A DNA stretch of 34,818 nt, taken from the NCBI GenBank assembly GCA_031835245.1, contig JAVKOQ010000468.1, positions 1 through 34,818 of the forward strand, in the 5' to 3' direction. Below the pieces are notes generated by a model. It had not been told where the DNA came from. It was given only the letters and a program-made list of their open reading frames with translations, and searched no databases. Shown one piece after another: positions 21,664 to 32,013 of the stretch (position 1 is the stretch's first letter; each line of letters starts with the position of its first letter). Origin of the DNA: Balamuthia mandrillaris (Eukaryota; Discosea; Longamoebia; Balamuthiidae). The position numbers were made by a program, and so were the translations under genes.

Positions 21664-24555
21664 TGCTTCACTCTCTCTTCTCGATATAATCATTGGTATT
21701 CCTTTAGCGTTTGCTTTATTTTAACGCATTGCTTTCCATGACTGATATGATCATCACTATAGTTTGCAGCCCAAGGATGGCTCGACAGTCAATACTTTCT
21801 ACAAAATGAGATATCGCTCATTGGTCCGTTGATGGAGTATGTTAATGAATTGCCTGGCAGCTCTAATCCAGGTGGGTGTTTATCTCCTCGCTCTCTCTCC
21901 CTCCCCCCCCCTCTCTCGCTCTCTCTCTCTCCCGGGCTCCCCTCTCTCCTCTCTCTCTCCCCCCCCCTCTTTGCTTACCCCCCCTCTCTGGTTTCTGCTG
22001 CCCTCTTCCCTTGTTTTCTTTCCTAAAAATCTAATTGTTTTTGTTATATCAGGCATACAAGAAGAGGTCAAAGATGATATGATGGTGGCTTGGCCAATTT
22101 TGACCGACTGGAAAGTGGCTTTCAACACCACCACCATCAAGGATAAGTATAAGGTGCTTTGGATCTATGCCGGCAATCCTCTTGGCTCCATCTACTCCTT
22201 CCCAACTGGCTCCGCCTCCACTCCCACATACGACTCTACCGCCCGTCCTTGGCGTGATCGTGCTGCCAGTCAACCTGGCAAAGTTGTGTTATCCAGGTAT
22301 TGCTCGTTCTTCTCCTTCTTGTTTTAGTTGCGCCTTACTGGTTTTTTTTTCTAGCCCTTATGTGGATGCATTTGGATTGGGTACCGTGTTGACTCTATCC
22401 ACGACGACGGCGTCGCAAGGGGTCAACCATGTGGGCATCATCGGCTTGGACTTTTCCTACACCGACTTCCAGAAGACGGTGTTAGAGCCTACCAATGTTT
22501 GCTGGCTGGGCAATGCATCATCAGATGATCCCGATCGTGATGCTCACTGCTTCATCTTTGACCAGAGCGGCCTGTTGTTGGTCCATCCCGACTTTATCCA
22601 ATGTACATACCTTCCTTCCCGCTCTTTTTGTTTGGCTTTGTTGTGGAATTGTCCCCGTTTTAAATGTAGTTTTATATAACTCTTTCCCTTAAAAAAAATA
22701 ATAGCCGCGACGAACAAAGACTACCCAACTGAAAATGTCTTTGTGGGCACCAAGGCTGGCGAGTTGGCGCAAGCGTTGGTGGATGCTGGTTTCTTCTACC
22801 AACAAAGCAGCATTTACCGCGCCAGCAATCCTCTTATCAAGCAAACCGTCTTTTTGGTGAATGATACAGTCATGGAAGATGGAGTCTTGGAAGGTACTGT
22901 TTTTTTTTTTTTTGCACCCTTTCTTCATCGTTCTCTTCATCGTTCTCTTCATCGTTCTCTTCATCGTTCTCTTCATCGTTCTCTTCTCTTCGTCGTTCTC
23001 TTCGTCGTTCTCTTCTCTTCTCTTCTCTTCGTCGTTCTCTTCTCTTCTCTTCGTCGTTCTCTTCGTCGTTCTCTTCGTCGTTCTCTTCGTCGTTCTCTTC
23101 GTCGTTCTCTTCTCTTCTCTTCTCTTCTCTTCTCTTCTCTTCTCTTCTCTTCTCTTCTCTTCTCTTCTCGATCAGCTACTAATTATAACTACTACGGCAC
23201 AAATGTAGGCGACTTGGCATCAGGAGGATGTATAACAGGCAACTATACTGTCGTCCCGCTACAAAGCGACGTTGTCCAAACCACCATGTACCTCGTCGTT
23301 ATCCACCACTACGAAGCCACCGACAATGATAACTGTCTCTATGTGACCGCTCCTGCCCCCGAGGAAGTGGTCTTTGACACCTGCGCCGACATGAGCGGCG
23401 AGTATCTCCAACGACGCAGCGTGTTGGCGGCCACGTGCCCTCCTCCTTTCGTCCCCTCGGAGAACTCATTCGAGCAGCTGCGCAGCAGCTTCGGCGCTGA
23501 CACCTGCCAGGTCCCCAAGGAGCTCACCTGGGTGGAGTGGAACGACCCGGTGGCCATCGTCTTTCTGGTCCTTCTCTTCCTTACCAGCTTCATAGCCCTC
23601 CTCGTCTTGCTCTTCTTTGTCTACTTTGCGGTGGTTCATGCGGACAAAGCACTCATCCTGAAGCAAACCGGTCTTGTCTTCAACTTTGTGGTGTTGACGG
23701 GGTTGGTCTTGGCCAGCCTGGCCATCTTGCCATTCATTGGAGAGCCTACCGATCGAGCATGTGCTGCTCGTCCTTGGATGATCCTGTTTTGGGTGTTCAT
23801 TTATGGGTATGTCTTTCTTCTTTGTTCTTCTGGTGTTTTTGTTTGATCCTTATTTCTCTGTAACAAACAGAAACCTGGTGTCCAAGATGGCGTTTATCCT
23901 AAAGACCAAGTTGAACCAAAAAGATGAGGGCCTTGTGTATCCGAAGTACTCCTGGGTCCAATTGGTGCTCTGCAACTTGGCCCTCATCGCCATTGAAGTG
24001 GTTCGTCTCCTCCTTCTACCTTTGTTTCGTTCTCTTTCTCTCGCCCTTTCTCTTCTAACCTACTCTACAAACGAAAAGGTAATCTTGGTGATATGGACAG
24101 CAGTGGATGCCCCGACACCTGAGCGTTCCTCCACGGTGGATGACGACAAGGACCAGCTCATCTGCGAATCCGAGCACCGACCCGTCTGGTACGCCGTGCA
24201 GTTCTTCTACATGGCCCTCGTTATGTTGGCCGGCGTGGTGCTGGCCGTGCTGGTCGGGCGCACACCCACGCGCTTTGACGAGGCCCGCCTCATCTCCTTC
24301 GCCATCTATGGCACCACCACCGCCACCGTCTTGGCCATCATCACGTTTGCCCTGTTGGAGCCCGTGCCAGATGCTGCCCTGGCCTTAGTGGGTTTCTCCA
24401 TCCTCCTGGGAGTGATCCTGGTGTTGTCCTTCCTGTTCTTCACCAAGATGTTCCGCATCTTCAAGCAGAAGAAGAGGGAAGGCAAGTCGGCCATCACCAC
24501 AGGTGTTGTGGCCAAGGTGGATGCCGACGAGGACGACGGCCTGGACGACTTGTGA
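18689..24555 (+). CDS. Receptor with alpha2delta-like VWA/Cache ectodomain and class C GPCR 7TM domain
   Basis: Nineteen exons keep phase: 18689-18822, 18928-19009, 19115-19225, 19308-19469, 19536-19741, 19821-19968, 20043-20149, 20214-20402, 20503-20564, 20633-20812, 20885-21253, 21336-21613, 21763-21871, 22053-22296, 22355-22602, 22705-22893, 23176-23806, 23871-24000 and 24079-24555; 1351 residues. A signal peptide ends near 36. A VWA_N-like block (FQYFGGANTGLTRYYP) precedes a VWA domain (about 242-400) with IIDTSRD in place of the MIDAS DxSxS. Cache modules follow to about 900; the second has TYDSTARPWRDRA, SSPYVDAF and GIIGLDFS. A Cys-containing linker leads to seven helices from residue 1062. 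TM3 Cys1135 (CAARPW) and ECL2 Cys1222 match the class C disulfide pair. The tail is short and ends EDDGLDDL. Calcium-channel alpha2delta subunits share the ectodomain but lack a 7TM module, so an extracellular ligand receptor coupled to G proteins is inferred. The acceptor at 19821 was chosen because it restores SWYTTAL ahead of VWA. Confidence 0.88.
19232..19268 (+). repeat. (CT)n microsatellite in a receptor intron
   Basis: One of several CT runs in this gene's introns. Others are near 19032-19054, 19767-19788, 19989-20020, 21630-21660 and 21890-21962. Confidence 0.85.
22920..23169 (+). repeat. Pyrimidine minisatellite in receptor intron 16
   Basis: A run of 12-bp units (TTCATCGTTCTC, then TTCGTCGTTCTC) turns into TTCTC pentamers. 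The intron bounds are 22894-23175. Part of the tract is open in the coding frame, but the units encode only a Leu/Phe/Ser/His/Arg repeat and the flanking exons join cleanly without it. Confidence 0.9.
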
Positions 24556-25427
24556 AGAACCGTTTTATCGCTCTGCTTCATCGTATTTTGTTGTATTACC
24601 TTTGCTTCTTTATGTAACCTCAGCCTTTAGGCCCCCAATAAACCATCCCTTATCAGCACGCAGAGGCAAACAAAAACTTCTACCGCTGCAAGCTTAGGCA
24701 CGCAAAGGGGTCACCCCCTGAAAGTGGATGACGCATAATTGACCATAAAAAGGAAAAAATGACATCATCACTTATCTATGAAAGGATATTTCCATGGCAA
24801 CGTGGCCATTTCCCAGCTTCACCGAAATAAGGAAAAACTCGAAAATTCCGAGAGAGAAAAAAAAACAATTATCAGCAGAAAAAGTCCTCCCTTTGTTCAG
24901 AAAAGTTAGCGACTATTTTTTTTCTCTCTCTCTCTCTCTCCTCCTCTGCTTTCTCTCTCTGCAGCGCCGCCCGCAGACTTTTTTTTTTTGCTTCCCAGTA
25001 ATCATCTCCATAGCAGGGAAAACAAAAAGGTTTGTTCTTTCTCTTTCTCGCTTATCTTCTCTTTGAGCTCTCTCTCTCTCTCTCTCTCTCTCTTCGGATT
25101 GTTCAAAGAAAAAAAAAAAGAGCGGAGGGAGACGAAGGCTTGGGATTTATTTATTTATTGTTTACTTTGGGTTTTTGGGTTGTTGTTGAAAGAAGAAGCC
25201 AAAACTTTTTCTGGAAAGGGCAAGTTTAAAGCCTCAAGTAATAATAATAAAAGGAGAAGAATAAGACAAGAAGAAGCCGAGCCAACCCTCCACTCCAAAG
25301 AAGGTTTTATTTTTATTTTCTTTTCGTCTTTTCTTGTTGTTTTTTTTTTCTCCCTGATTGTTCTCTTTCTCTCCCAGACCATTCCGTTGCAGACCACAGA
25401 AGCCACAAAAGAAAAATTCAATAAGCA
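24556..25427. other. Intergenic region: receptor 3' flank and OTU-LRR gene 5' flank
   Basis: About 870 bp with no supported gene. After the poly(A) signal it holds CT runs at about 24925-24960 and 25071-25093, several A and T runs, and a T/C-rich stretch just before the ATG at 25428. The CT runs may mark an intron in the 5' leader. Confidence 0.45.
24637..24642 (+). terminator. Polyadenylation signal AATAAA of the receptor gene
   Basis: An exact AATAAA 82 nt after the stop codon, on the coding strand. Its position is typical for a poly(A) signal. Confidence 0.5.
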
Positions 25428-28400
25428 ATGGACAGCAATGCTTGGTTAGCCGACATGTTTCTGCCTCGGGAGGAGTTCCCTCAGCCTCACCACCACCACC
25501 AACAACGCTCCTCAGCGGCCGCTGCCGTTGAGGGCCTGGGTGAACCGCACAACACACGAGAAGAGCTCTCCACAAACAAGTCCCCTTTCGTGCGTGCTTC
25601 GTTGTTTCTTCCTTGCCTTTCTCCCTCTGCTCCTCCTCATGTTAGCTTGGACCAGCGCGCTTCTTTGCACTCACATTTTGCTTCTTCTCCATCTCTTCTT
25701 TGTTGTGTGGCCGCAACAACAAAGCAGATGGAGCAGCAGCAGCAACAACAGCGGAGCGGCGGAGAGAGCGTTTCGGTTCTCCCATCAGCTTCCGCCGAGG
25801 CAGCGCCCTCTTCCTGTCCCTCCTCCCCGCCGACGGCAGAGGAGGAGGAGTTTATGTTCGGTGACGCGCCACAAAGCCCCCGCCGCAACGGACAGATGAG
25901 GATCAACCCTTCTCACCACAACGCGCGCAAACAAATGATGATGGCTTTGCTCACCTCAGCCAGGAAGCGAAGAACTTTGCAACAAGAACAGCACGAACAG
26001 CGGGGCAAACACGGGCAGTCAGACTGCCAAGCGGCTGCCGCTCAAGCGTTGGCCGCCACTCCATTTGCGCAACGATTTGCTTGCTGGAAGAGCGAGTGGG
26101 AGAATGGCATGGAGTCGGCGGACTTGACGCTGCGCCGCAAGTTGGAGAAGTGTCGAAGATTCCGCGAACGAAAGACAGAAAAGACGAGTGAAGAGATAGA
26201 AGAAGAGGAGAAGGAAGAAAGCATGCAACAAGAATCAGAGAACGCGACTACAATGCAAAGCAACAAGCAACAGAGAACACCACGATTTCATTATGGCAAG
26301 GTTCTCCTGGCGGAGACGACCAAGTTGTGGACAGCACTTGTTAGGGAAGCGGTACCACCGAAACTAGAGGAGCTCAAGCAAGTCTCTTCTTTTTTACTCG
26401 GCGAATGCCTGTGCCAACTTTATACCTCTCAAAGCCTTTCCGCTGCAACCACTACAACTCCTTTACCTCCAGGTTCTGTAGGCATTAGACCGGATCGACA
26501 ACAGTACTCTGCACGATTAGTGCAAGCCTTTAAAACTTTTCACAGCAAAGCATCCACCATTTCCGTGGTGTTGAGACAGCTCGCCGACAAGAAGGAACAG
26601 GAAATGGTCAAGCAAGCATACACGGAGGCCTTTAAAGAAACACAACCAGTTTTGTCTACCCTAAGCGATTCTCCTGCGGTACCCCTTACCCTTCTCCTAT
26701 TTGCGGCTGTTATTCTTGTGCACTCACTGCTCAAGTTGCCGTACAAATATAAAAAGTTGGTAGATGAAGGCTTTGACGTTTGCACAAGAGCCACCGAACA
26801 CCTCAAGACCAGATTCTTGGAGGCGCTGCGCCTAACCTTTGTTCAGCTGGAGCTCATCGAAAAGGAGGCTGATGCCGCTTTGGTTCATCTGAACTCCCTT
26901 CTTGCTTCCCTGCGGGACGCTTCGCACGATCAACCACCACAGCGAACCCAACCACAGCCACAACGTGAAACTAGAAAACGACCCAGAAGCGAATGTGATG
27001 AAAATGACGACGAGCAATCCACTCTAAAAGATGTTAATAACCACAACGGCAACAACAGTACCATAGAGGAGCCGGTTTCTTTCGAGTCCCAACCCTTTTT
27101 CCGCAAGAGAACGTGGAAGCAATTCTTGGCGTCGGCCTCGGAGGGACTTGCTCCTGTGTCTGCCAAGTACAATCGTTTGGAGCAACAACTCAAAGCGCTT
27201 AATTTGAGGGCGGTGCGCGCGCAACCCGGACCGAATGCTCAATTCCGTGCTTTGGCACATCAGCTCTACCACAAGGAAGACAACTACAAGCTGCTCAGAG
27301 CTTCTATTGCCGATGAGATTGCCGCGAATCGTCACCTCTACGAGCCCCTTATCTCCCACTTGCCCTCCAAAAAGCCAACCCCTTCTCCCTCTTCCTCTGT
27401 GCGCGAGGAAGAAGAGGAAGAAGAACAAATGCAGATCGACCTTATTGAGCAATATTGCCAACGGGTTCGACAGGAACAGCAGAAAGGGGACCACATTACT
27501 TTGCAAGCCTTTGCCAATCTCCATCGGAGTAATATCGTTGTCTACAGCCCTCTCTTCCAACGTCCTCTGCTCATTCAATCCCATCACTCCTCAACTACTA
27601 CCAATGAGGAATCCGAACGCCTTTCCACCCGATTCTTCCATTTGGCCTTCCTCAACCACAACTACTATTACTCTCTGCTCCGACCCTCTCCCTCGGTTGA
27701 AGCACACGAAGACCACCGCACTCCTTCTTCTGCTGCCATTCCCCAAAAGAGACTCAAAACTAATACTCCAAGCGAGAATCCTGCCCGTGAGGTACATACG
27801 CTTTTTTCTCTTTCCTTTGATAGCCTTTGTTCTCGAAATACCTTCGCTGATAGTACTCGCCGTACCATGAATGTATCCCCTTCACCAATTGTTCAGCATA
27901 ATACGACGTGCACGAGCCACACTAGCAGCATTTGCGGTGCTGTTGACAATAATATTGCTAATGTGACTTCAGTACGTGCCCCTCGTAGCCTTGCTACTCT
28001 TTGTGCCACCTCCATTGCCCGTTCTATCCACCAATTGCCTTCCCTCCACGCGTACGTATATCTTGCTTACTCCCTCTCTCCCTTGCCTTTATTAACTTAC
28101 ACATTTATTCTAAAAACAGGAAACTTCCAGAAGAACTATTGCTCCGACTCATTACACAATGCGTCAAAGAGGGCACCATGCGCGACACAACTTTGGTTCA
28201 GTTTGTTGGACCATCACTTACCTCATTGCCGCTAAGCGGATGCAAGCTCCTCACAGATGCCTGCATGCAACCCGTCAGTCCCAACCTATGTGGTAATCTT
28301 CGCAAGATTTCTTTCTCTGGGTGCAACAACATCGGCAATGATGTGGTAGTTCGCTTGAGCCGCCGCTGCCAGGCCTTGGAGGAGCTCTATCTTGACGGTT

Positions 28401-30589
28401 GCTTCCGTATCAACGGACAATCCCTACTGGCACTTGCTCGCAGTCGCAGCCGTGCTTCCTTGCGTCGGGTGGCGCTTGATGGAACCGCAGTAACGGATGA
28501 AGCCGTTGCAGAGCTGACGAGGGCTTGCCCTCAGTTGGAATGGATGTCGCTACGAGGATGCAGAGCACTTGGTGACTCTGCGTTCCGCCATCTTGGCGCA
28601 AGCGTGGTGTACTTGGATGTGAGCGGCTGTAACATCACTGATGTGGGCTTGGCCATGATTGCGGCTCGCTGCCCTAGTCTTTATTATTTCCGAACATCTA
28701 GCAAAGCTATTACCGATGCGGCGGTCGAGACCCTCTGCCGATCGTGCCCCAAAATATCTTCCTTGCACTTCACTGGATGCGATTCTTTGACAGGTTTGCT
28801 CCCTCCCTCCCTCCCTCCCTCCCTCCCTCTCTCTCCCCTCCCCCCTCTCTGCTCTCTGCTCTCTGCTCTCTGCTCTCTGCTCTCTGCTCTCTGCTCTCTG
28901 CTCTCTGCTCTCTGCTCTCTGCTCTCTGTCTCTGCCTCTGCTCTCTGCTCTCTGCTCTCTGCCTCTGCTCTCTGCTCTTGCTCTGCTCTCTGCTCTCTGC
29001 TCTCTGCTCTCTGCTCTCTGCTCTCTGCTCTCTCTCTCTCTCTCTCTCTCACATATCCTCCCTTTCTCTCTCTCAACTCTATTAATGCCATAAAAAATGC
29101 TAATTTATCTTTTTTTTAAAAGACAATACAGTTGAAACTCTTAGCCGCCACTGGCTCTCTTTGGAAGCGCTAACCCTATCAGCCTGTAAAATGATTACAA
29201 ACGACGCTTTTTCCAAACTCTACCCATTTCCCACCCCGCAACAACCTGCCTCATCCTTGTCTTCTGCTTCCTCTCCATTTTCTTTCCTCCTTCCCAAATC
29301 AACAACAAATCAACTCGTTCAGAAAAGTGCTTTCTTGACGATCGAATCCTTGGACCTCAGCCGCTGCGTCAACCTGGAGGACAGTGGCGTGCGAAGCCTG
29401 GCCTATTCCTGCCCCAACTTGCGAGTTCTAAACCTTTCTTCCTGCGAGGAAATCACAGATGAGGGCGTCATCCACCTGGCGCGTTGCTGCCCTCGCCTCC
29501 GCAAAGTCGACTTCTCCAAGTGCCGTAACTTGGGAGATGCTGCCATCATCGAGATCGCACGGTGCAGCAAGCAAAATCTCAAGAAAGTCGGTCTCTACAA
29601 CTGCATCAACATTACGGACGAAGCGGTGGCTGCTTTGGCTCAACATTGTCCTCGTTTGCGCTCTTTGGACTTGGCCTCTTGTGAAAAGATTACGGACAAG
29701 ACCCTTCTTTACCTCTCCTCATACCCCAACAACAATAGCGACGGCAATTACCAGCTCCAGGGCAACAAGGCCAGCGGAACGGCCGCTCTGCGGCTGCTTT
29801 CGCTGGAGGAATGCCAACAACTCAGCGAGCTCGCATTAATGTCCTTCTTCGAGAAAGGTTGCCCAGCCCTCCGTACCCTCAAACTGGCCTACTGCCAACG
29901 CGTTACCGACCGCGTCCTCCAAAAGATGGCGGAGGGCTGCCCCAAGCTCGAATGTGTGGACCTCTCCTACTGCAACAACATCAAGTCGCTGCAAAGCATC
30001 CGATGGGCGCTGCGCCAGTGGCCTTCTCTCCTCTCCCTCGGCCTTCGTGGCTATAACCATATCTCTGCAACTGCCTTAAGCCATCCAGCTCTTCAGGTGC
30101 TCAACCTCTCCTGGTGCAAGAACCTGCAGGATGCCGCTTTGTTGGAATTGGCCGCTGGCTGCCCTCGTTTGGAGCAACTGAACCTGGCCTGGTGCAGCAA
30201 TCTCAGCGGCAAGCATTTGCACGATCTTCCTTTGGCATGTCCCCATCTCAAGTTGTTGAACCTACGTGGCTGTTTTCGGGTTTCGTTCGTTTGTATGAAG
30301 AGTCTTTCAGTGGGTCAGAGCATGACTGTTTACAGGTAGAACCTTTTCTTTTTCGATTTTTGAATGATAACACTGCTTTTTCTATTATCTATATATCCCT
30401 CTCCTTCTTTCTCCGTTCTTTTGCTTTATCTCTATCGTTCTCTTCTCTTCGTCTTTCTCCTCTTCTTTCGTCTCTCTCTCTCTCTCTCTCCCTTTCCCCT
30501 CTCTCTCTCTCCCTCTCTCTTTCTCTTCATTCCTTTGCTACCGTTATTGCTTTTTTTTTTTCAGACTTTCTCTCGTGATATATTGGTAG
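25428..30589 (+). CDS. Large protein with an inactive-looking OTU domain fused to an LRR (AMN1-type) array
   Basis: The model has exons 25428-25589, 25725-28051, 28120-28793, 29123-30335 and 30565-30589; 1466 residues. Intron 1 (25590-25724, 135 nt) is open in frame and called only by its pyrimidine-rich content and GT-AG ends. The N-terminal half is Gln/Glu-rich with helical stretches of unknown type. An OTU fold spans about residues 553-710: NAQFRALAHQLY, LRASIADEIAANRHLYEPLI, YCQRVRQ, HITLQAFANLHRSNIVVYS, NYYYSLL. OTU enzymes cleave ubiquitin with a Cys-His pair; here the DGNC site reads GPNA (Ala559) and the HYNS site reads YYYS (Tyr701). From about 830 (KLPEELLLRLI) run Cys-rich LRRs of about 26 residues, such as LNLSSCEEITDEGVIHLARCCPRLRK (first 20: LNLSSCEEITDEGVIHLARC). 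There is no stop between the OTU and LRR parts. An alternative is two genes, the LRR one starting at the ATG near 27868. If the last intron is kept, the stop is 30337-30339. Confidence 0.72.
28799..29051 (+). repeat. TCCC and CTCTCTG repeats in an LRR-gene intron
   Basis: About six CTCC units, then many 7-bp CTCTCTG units with a few variant spacers, then a CT run, all inside the 28794-29122 intron between two LRRs. The regular 7-bp period makes reading-frame matches in it meaningless. Confidence 0.9.
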
Positions 30590-30926
30590 TGCACTACGCT
30601 GCAGAGACTTCTTCTTCCTATCTTATTACCGCATAATGTTCACCATACGGCTTTGACAATGCCTTTCCGAAGAAGAAAAGTGTGAATGGCAAAGATAGCA
30701 AACTGCCTTCATTCCCGCCGACGTACAGATGTTCAACCGTCGGACATGAGGAAATTCGAAAAAGTCGTGAGCAACAACCCAATTTTCTTTTCCATCTCCA
30801 ACTTTCCACCTTACTCGAGACAGTCCTTTTAAACAAGGCTGTGTCACATTTCTTCGAGCACAGGTTCCTCTCTTTTGCTTTTTGTTTTCGTTTCTCTCGC
30901 TCTCTCTCAGTCTTTCTCCTGCTTTC

Positions 30927-30967
<41 letters not shown>

Positions 30968-31080
30968 CTCTCTCTCTCTCTCTCTCTCCTGCTTCTCTCC
31001 TCCTGTTCGATTGGGAAAAAGGCGATTCAATTTGAATTATATGTTTGGTATCAAATCTGAACACTTCTCTAGTAACAGTA
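30590..31080. other. Convergent intergenic region
   Basis: This stretch separates the stop of the OTU-LRR gene (+) from that of the secreted barrel gene (-). It includes a long CT run (about 30928-30988). No gene is supported. Confidence 0.5.
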
Positions 31081-31732
31081 TCAGTTAGGAATGTAAACGC
31101 TGCAGACGTAGTTGACGTCGTAGTTGGGGAACGGCTGATAGGTGCAGCTGCCATAAGCGCCGGCAAAAGCACCAGCACCACCCACCACAGCCACCGTCTG
31201 AGGCACCGACTCGAAGGTGGTGGCGCCGACGATCACCAACTGGTCCGCCCCGTTGTTGTAGTAGTGCACGACGTGGCAGAGCTGGTGGGCGCTGCCCTCG
31301 TTGTTGATGGCGGGAGTGACAGTGCAGGTGCCGATGTTGTGTCCCACGACCTCTGTCTTTTGTTCGTTCCACAACTGGTTGGCCCAAGCAACTTTTTTAA
31401 CATTCGTTTTTTGTTTTTTTTTATATTAATATCTTAAACGTTAAAACGGAAAAAAAAAGAAACTCACTTCTTTGGAGGGGCACGGTCTCGTCCGTTCCAA
31501 AGCCAGAATCAGCAACGTCGGTGGTGGATACTTCCACGACGGTGAACTCGTAGTGAGTGGGCGAGGATCCTCCCGAGCAAGAGGACTCGGAAGAAGCAGA
31601 GCAAGAACAAGATCCTCCCGAGCTAGAGGACTCGGGGATCATTCCGGCAAAGAAGAAGTTGATTTGCGCGTCTTCAGCGCCACTCACGGCCAACATGGCA
31701 GAGAACAACAGAACAGCCACAATCTGTCTCAT
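31081..31732 (-). CDS. Secreted allene-oxide-cyclase/dirigent-like beta-barrel protein
   Basis: Two exons, 31732-31468 and 31391-31081, give 191 residues. A signal peptide (MRQIVAVLLFSAMLAVSGA) is followed by a Ser/Cys/Gly-rich linker (about 33-56) and a small barrel-type domain (about 58-191). Diagnostic blocks are YEFTVVEVSTTD, a TDETVPLQR stretch, VVGHNIGTCTV, HQLCHVVHYY, and VAVVGGAGAFAGAYGSCTY. The VVGGxGxFxGAxG turn with the earlier VGxxxGTC strand is typical of dirigent and allene oxide cyclase barrels, which bind small hydrophobic or phenolic ligands in plants; bacterial relatives exist. Enzyme activity cannot be claimed. The phase-1 junction restores LQRIAWANQLW. Likely exported by the secretory route. 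Confidence 0.75.
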
Positions 31733-31797
31733 CGTTTTTTTTTTTCTATGCGGAGAGGGCAAGAAGAGCGCGCGTTCACAACAACAACAACAAAATA

Positions 31798-31809
31798 AAT
31801 ATATATATA
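31798..31809 (-). promoter_or_regulatory. TATA-like element upstream of the secreted barrel gene
   Basis: An alternating TA run about 66 bp before the start codon, read on the minus strand as TATATATATATT. The distance suits a TATA box, but the run could be a simple repeat. Confidence 0.35.
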
Positions 31810-32013
31810 CGTGGCTGCAAACGACGCACTCACGAAAAGTCTTTCTTTGGAAAAAAAAAAGCACCCTTTTGCTGAAAAGGTTTTCGCAGGTTACACTTAT
31901 AGTACTCCATAACAATCGGTTTTTTTTTTGGGAATCTGCTGCAAAAAAAGTGTAAATACAGGGTGGGGTTTTCGCCTTGCTATGCGACCAAAAGCACACA
32001 AAAAAATTTCATG

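Noticed and set aside
22920-23169. CRISPR-like regular repeats
   Set aside because: Units are adjacent with no unique spacers and lie in a eukaryotic intron; a minisatellite.
24789-24802. RFX X-box-like site (GTTGCCATGGAAAT on the minus strand)
   Set aside because: The match is partial and it lies far from either start codon; a chance hit is likely.
28799-29051. Regular repeat array that could suggest a structured element
   Set aside because: A 7-bp simple repeat within an intron between two LRR exons.
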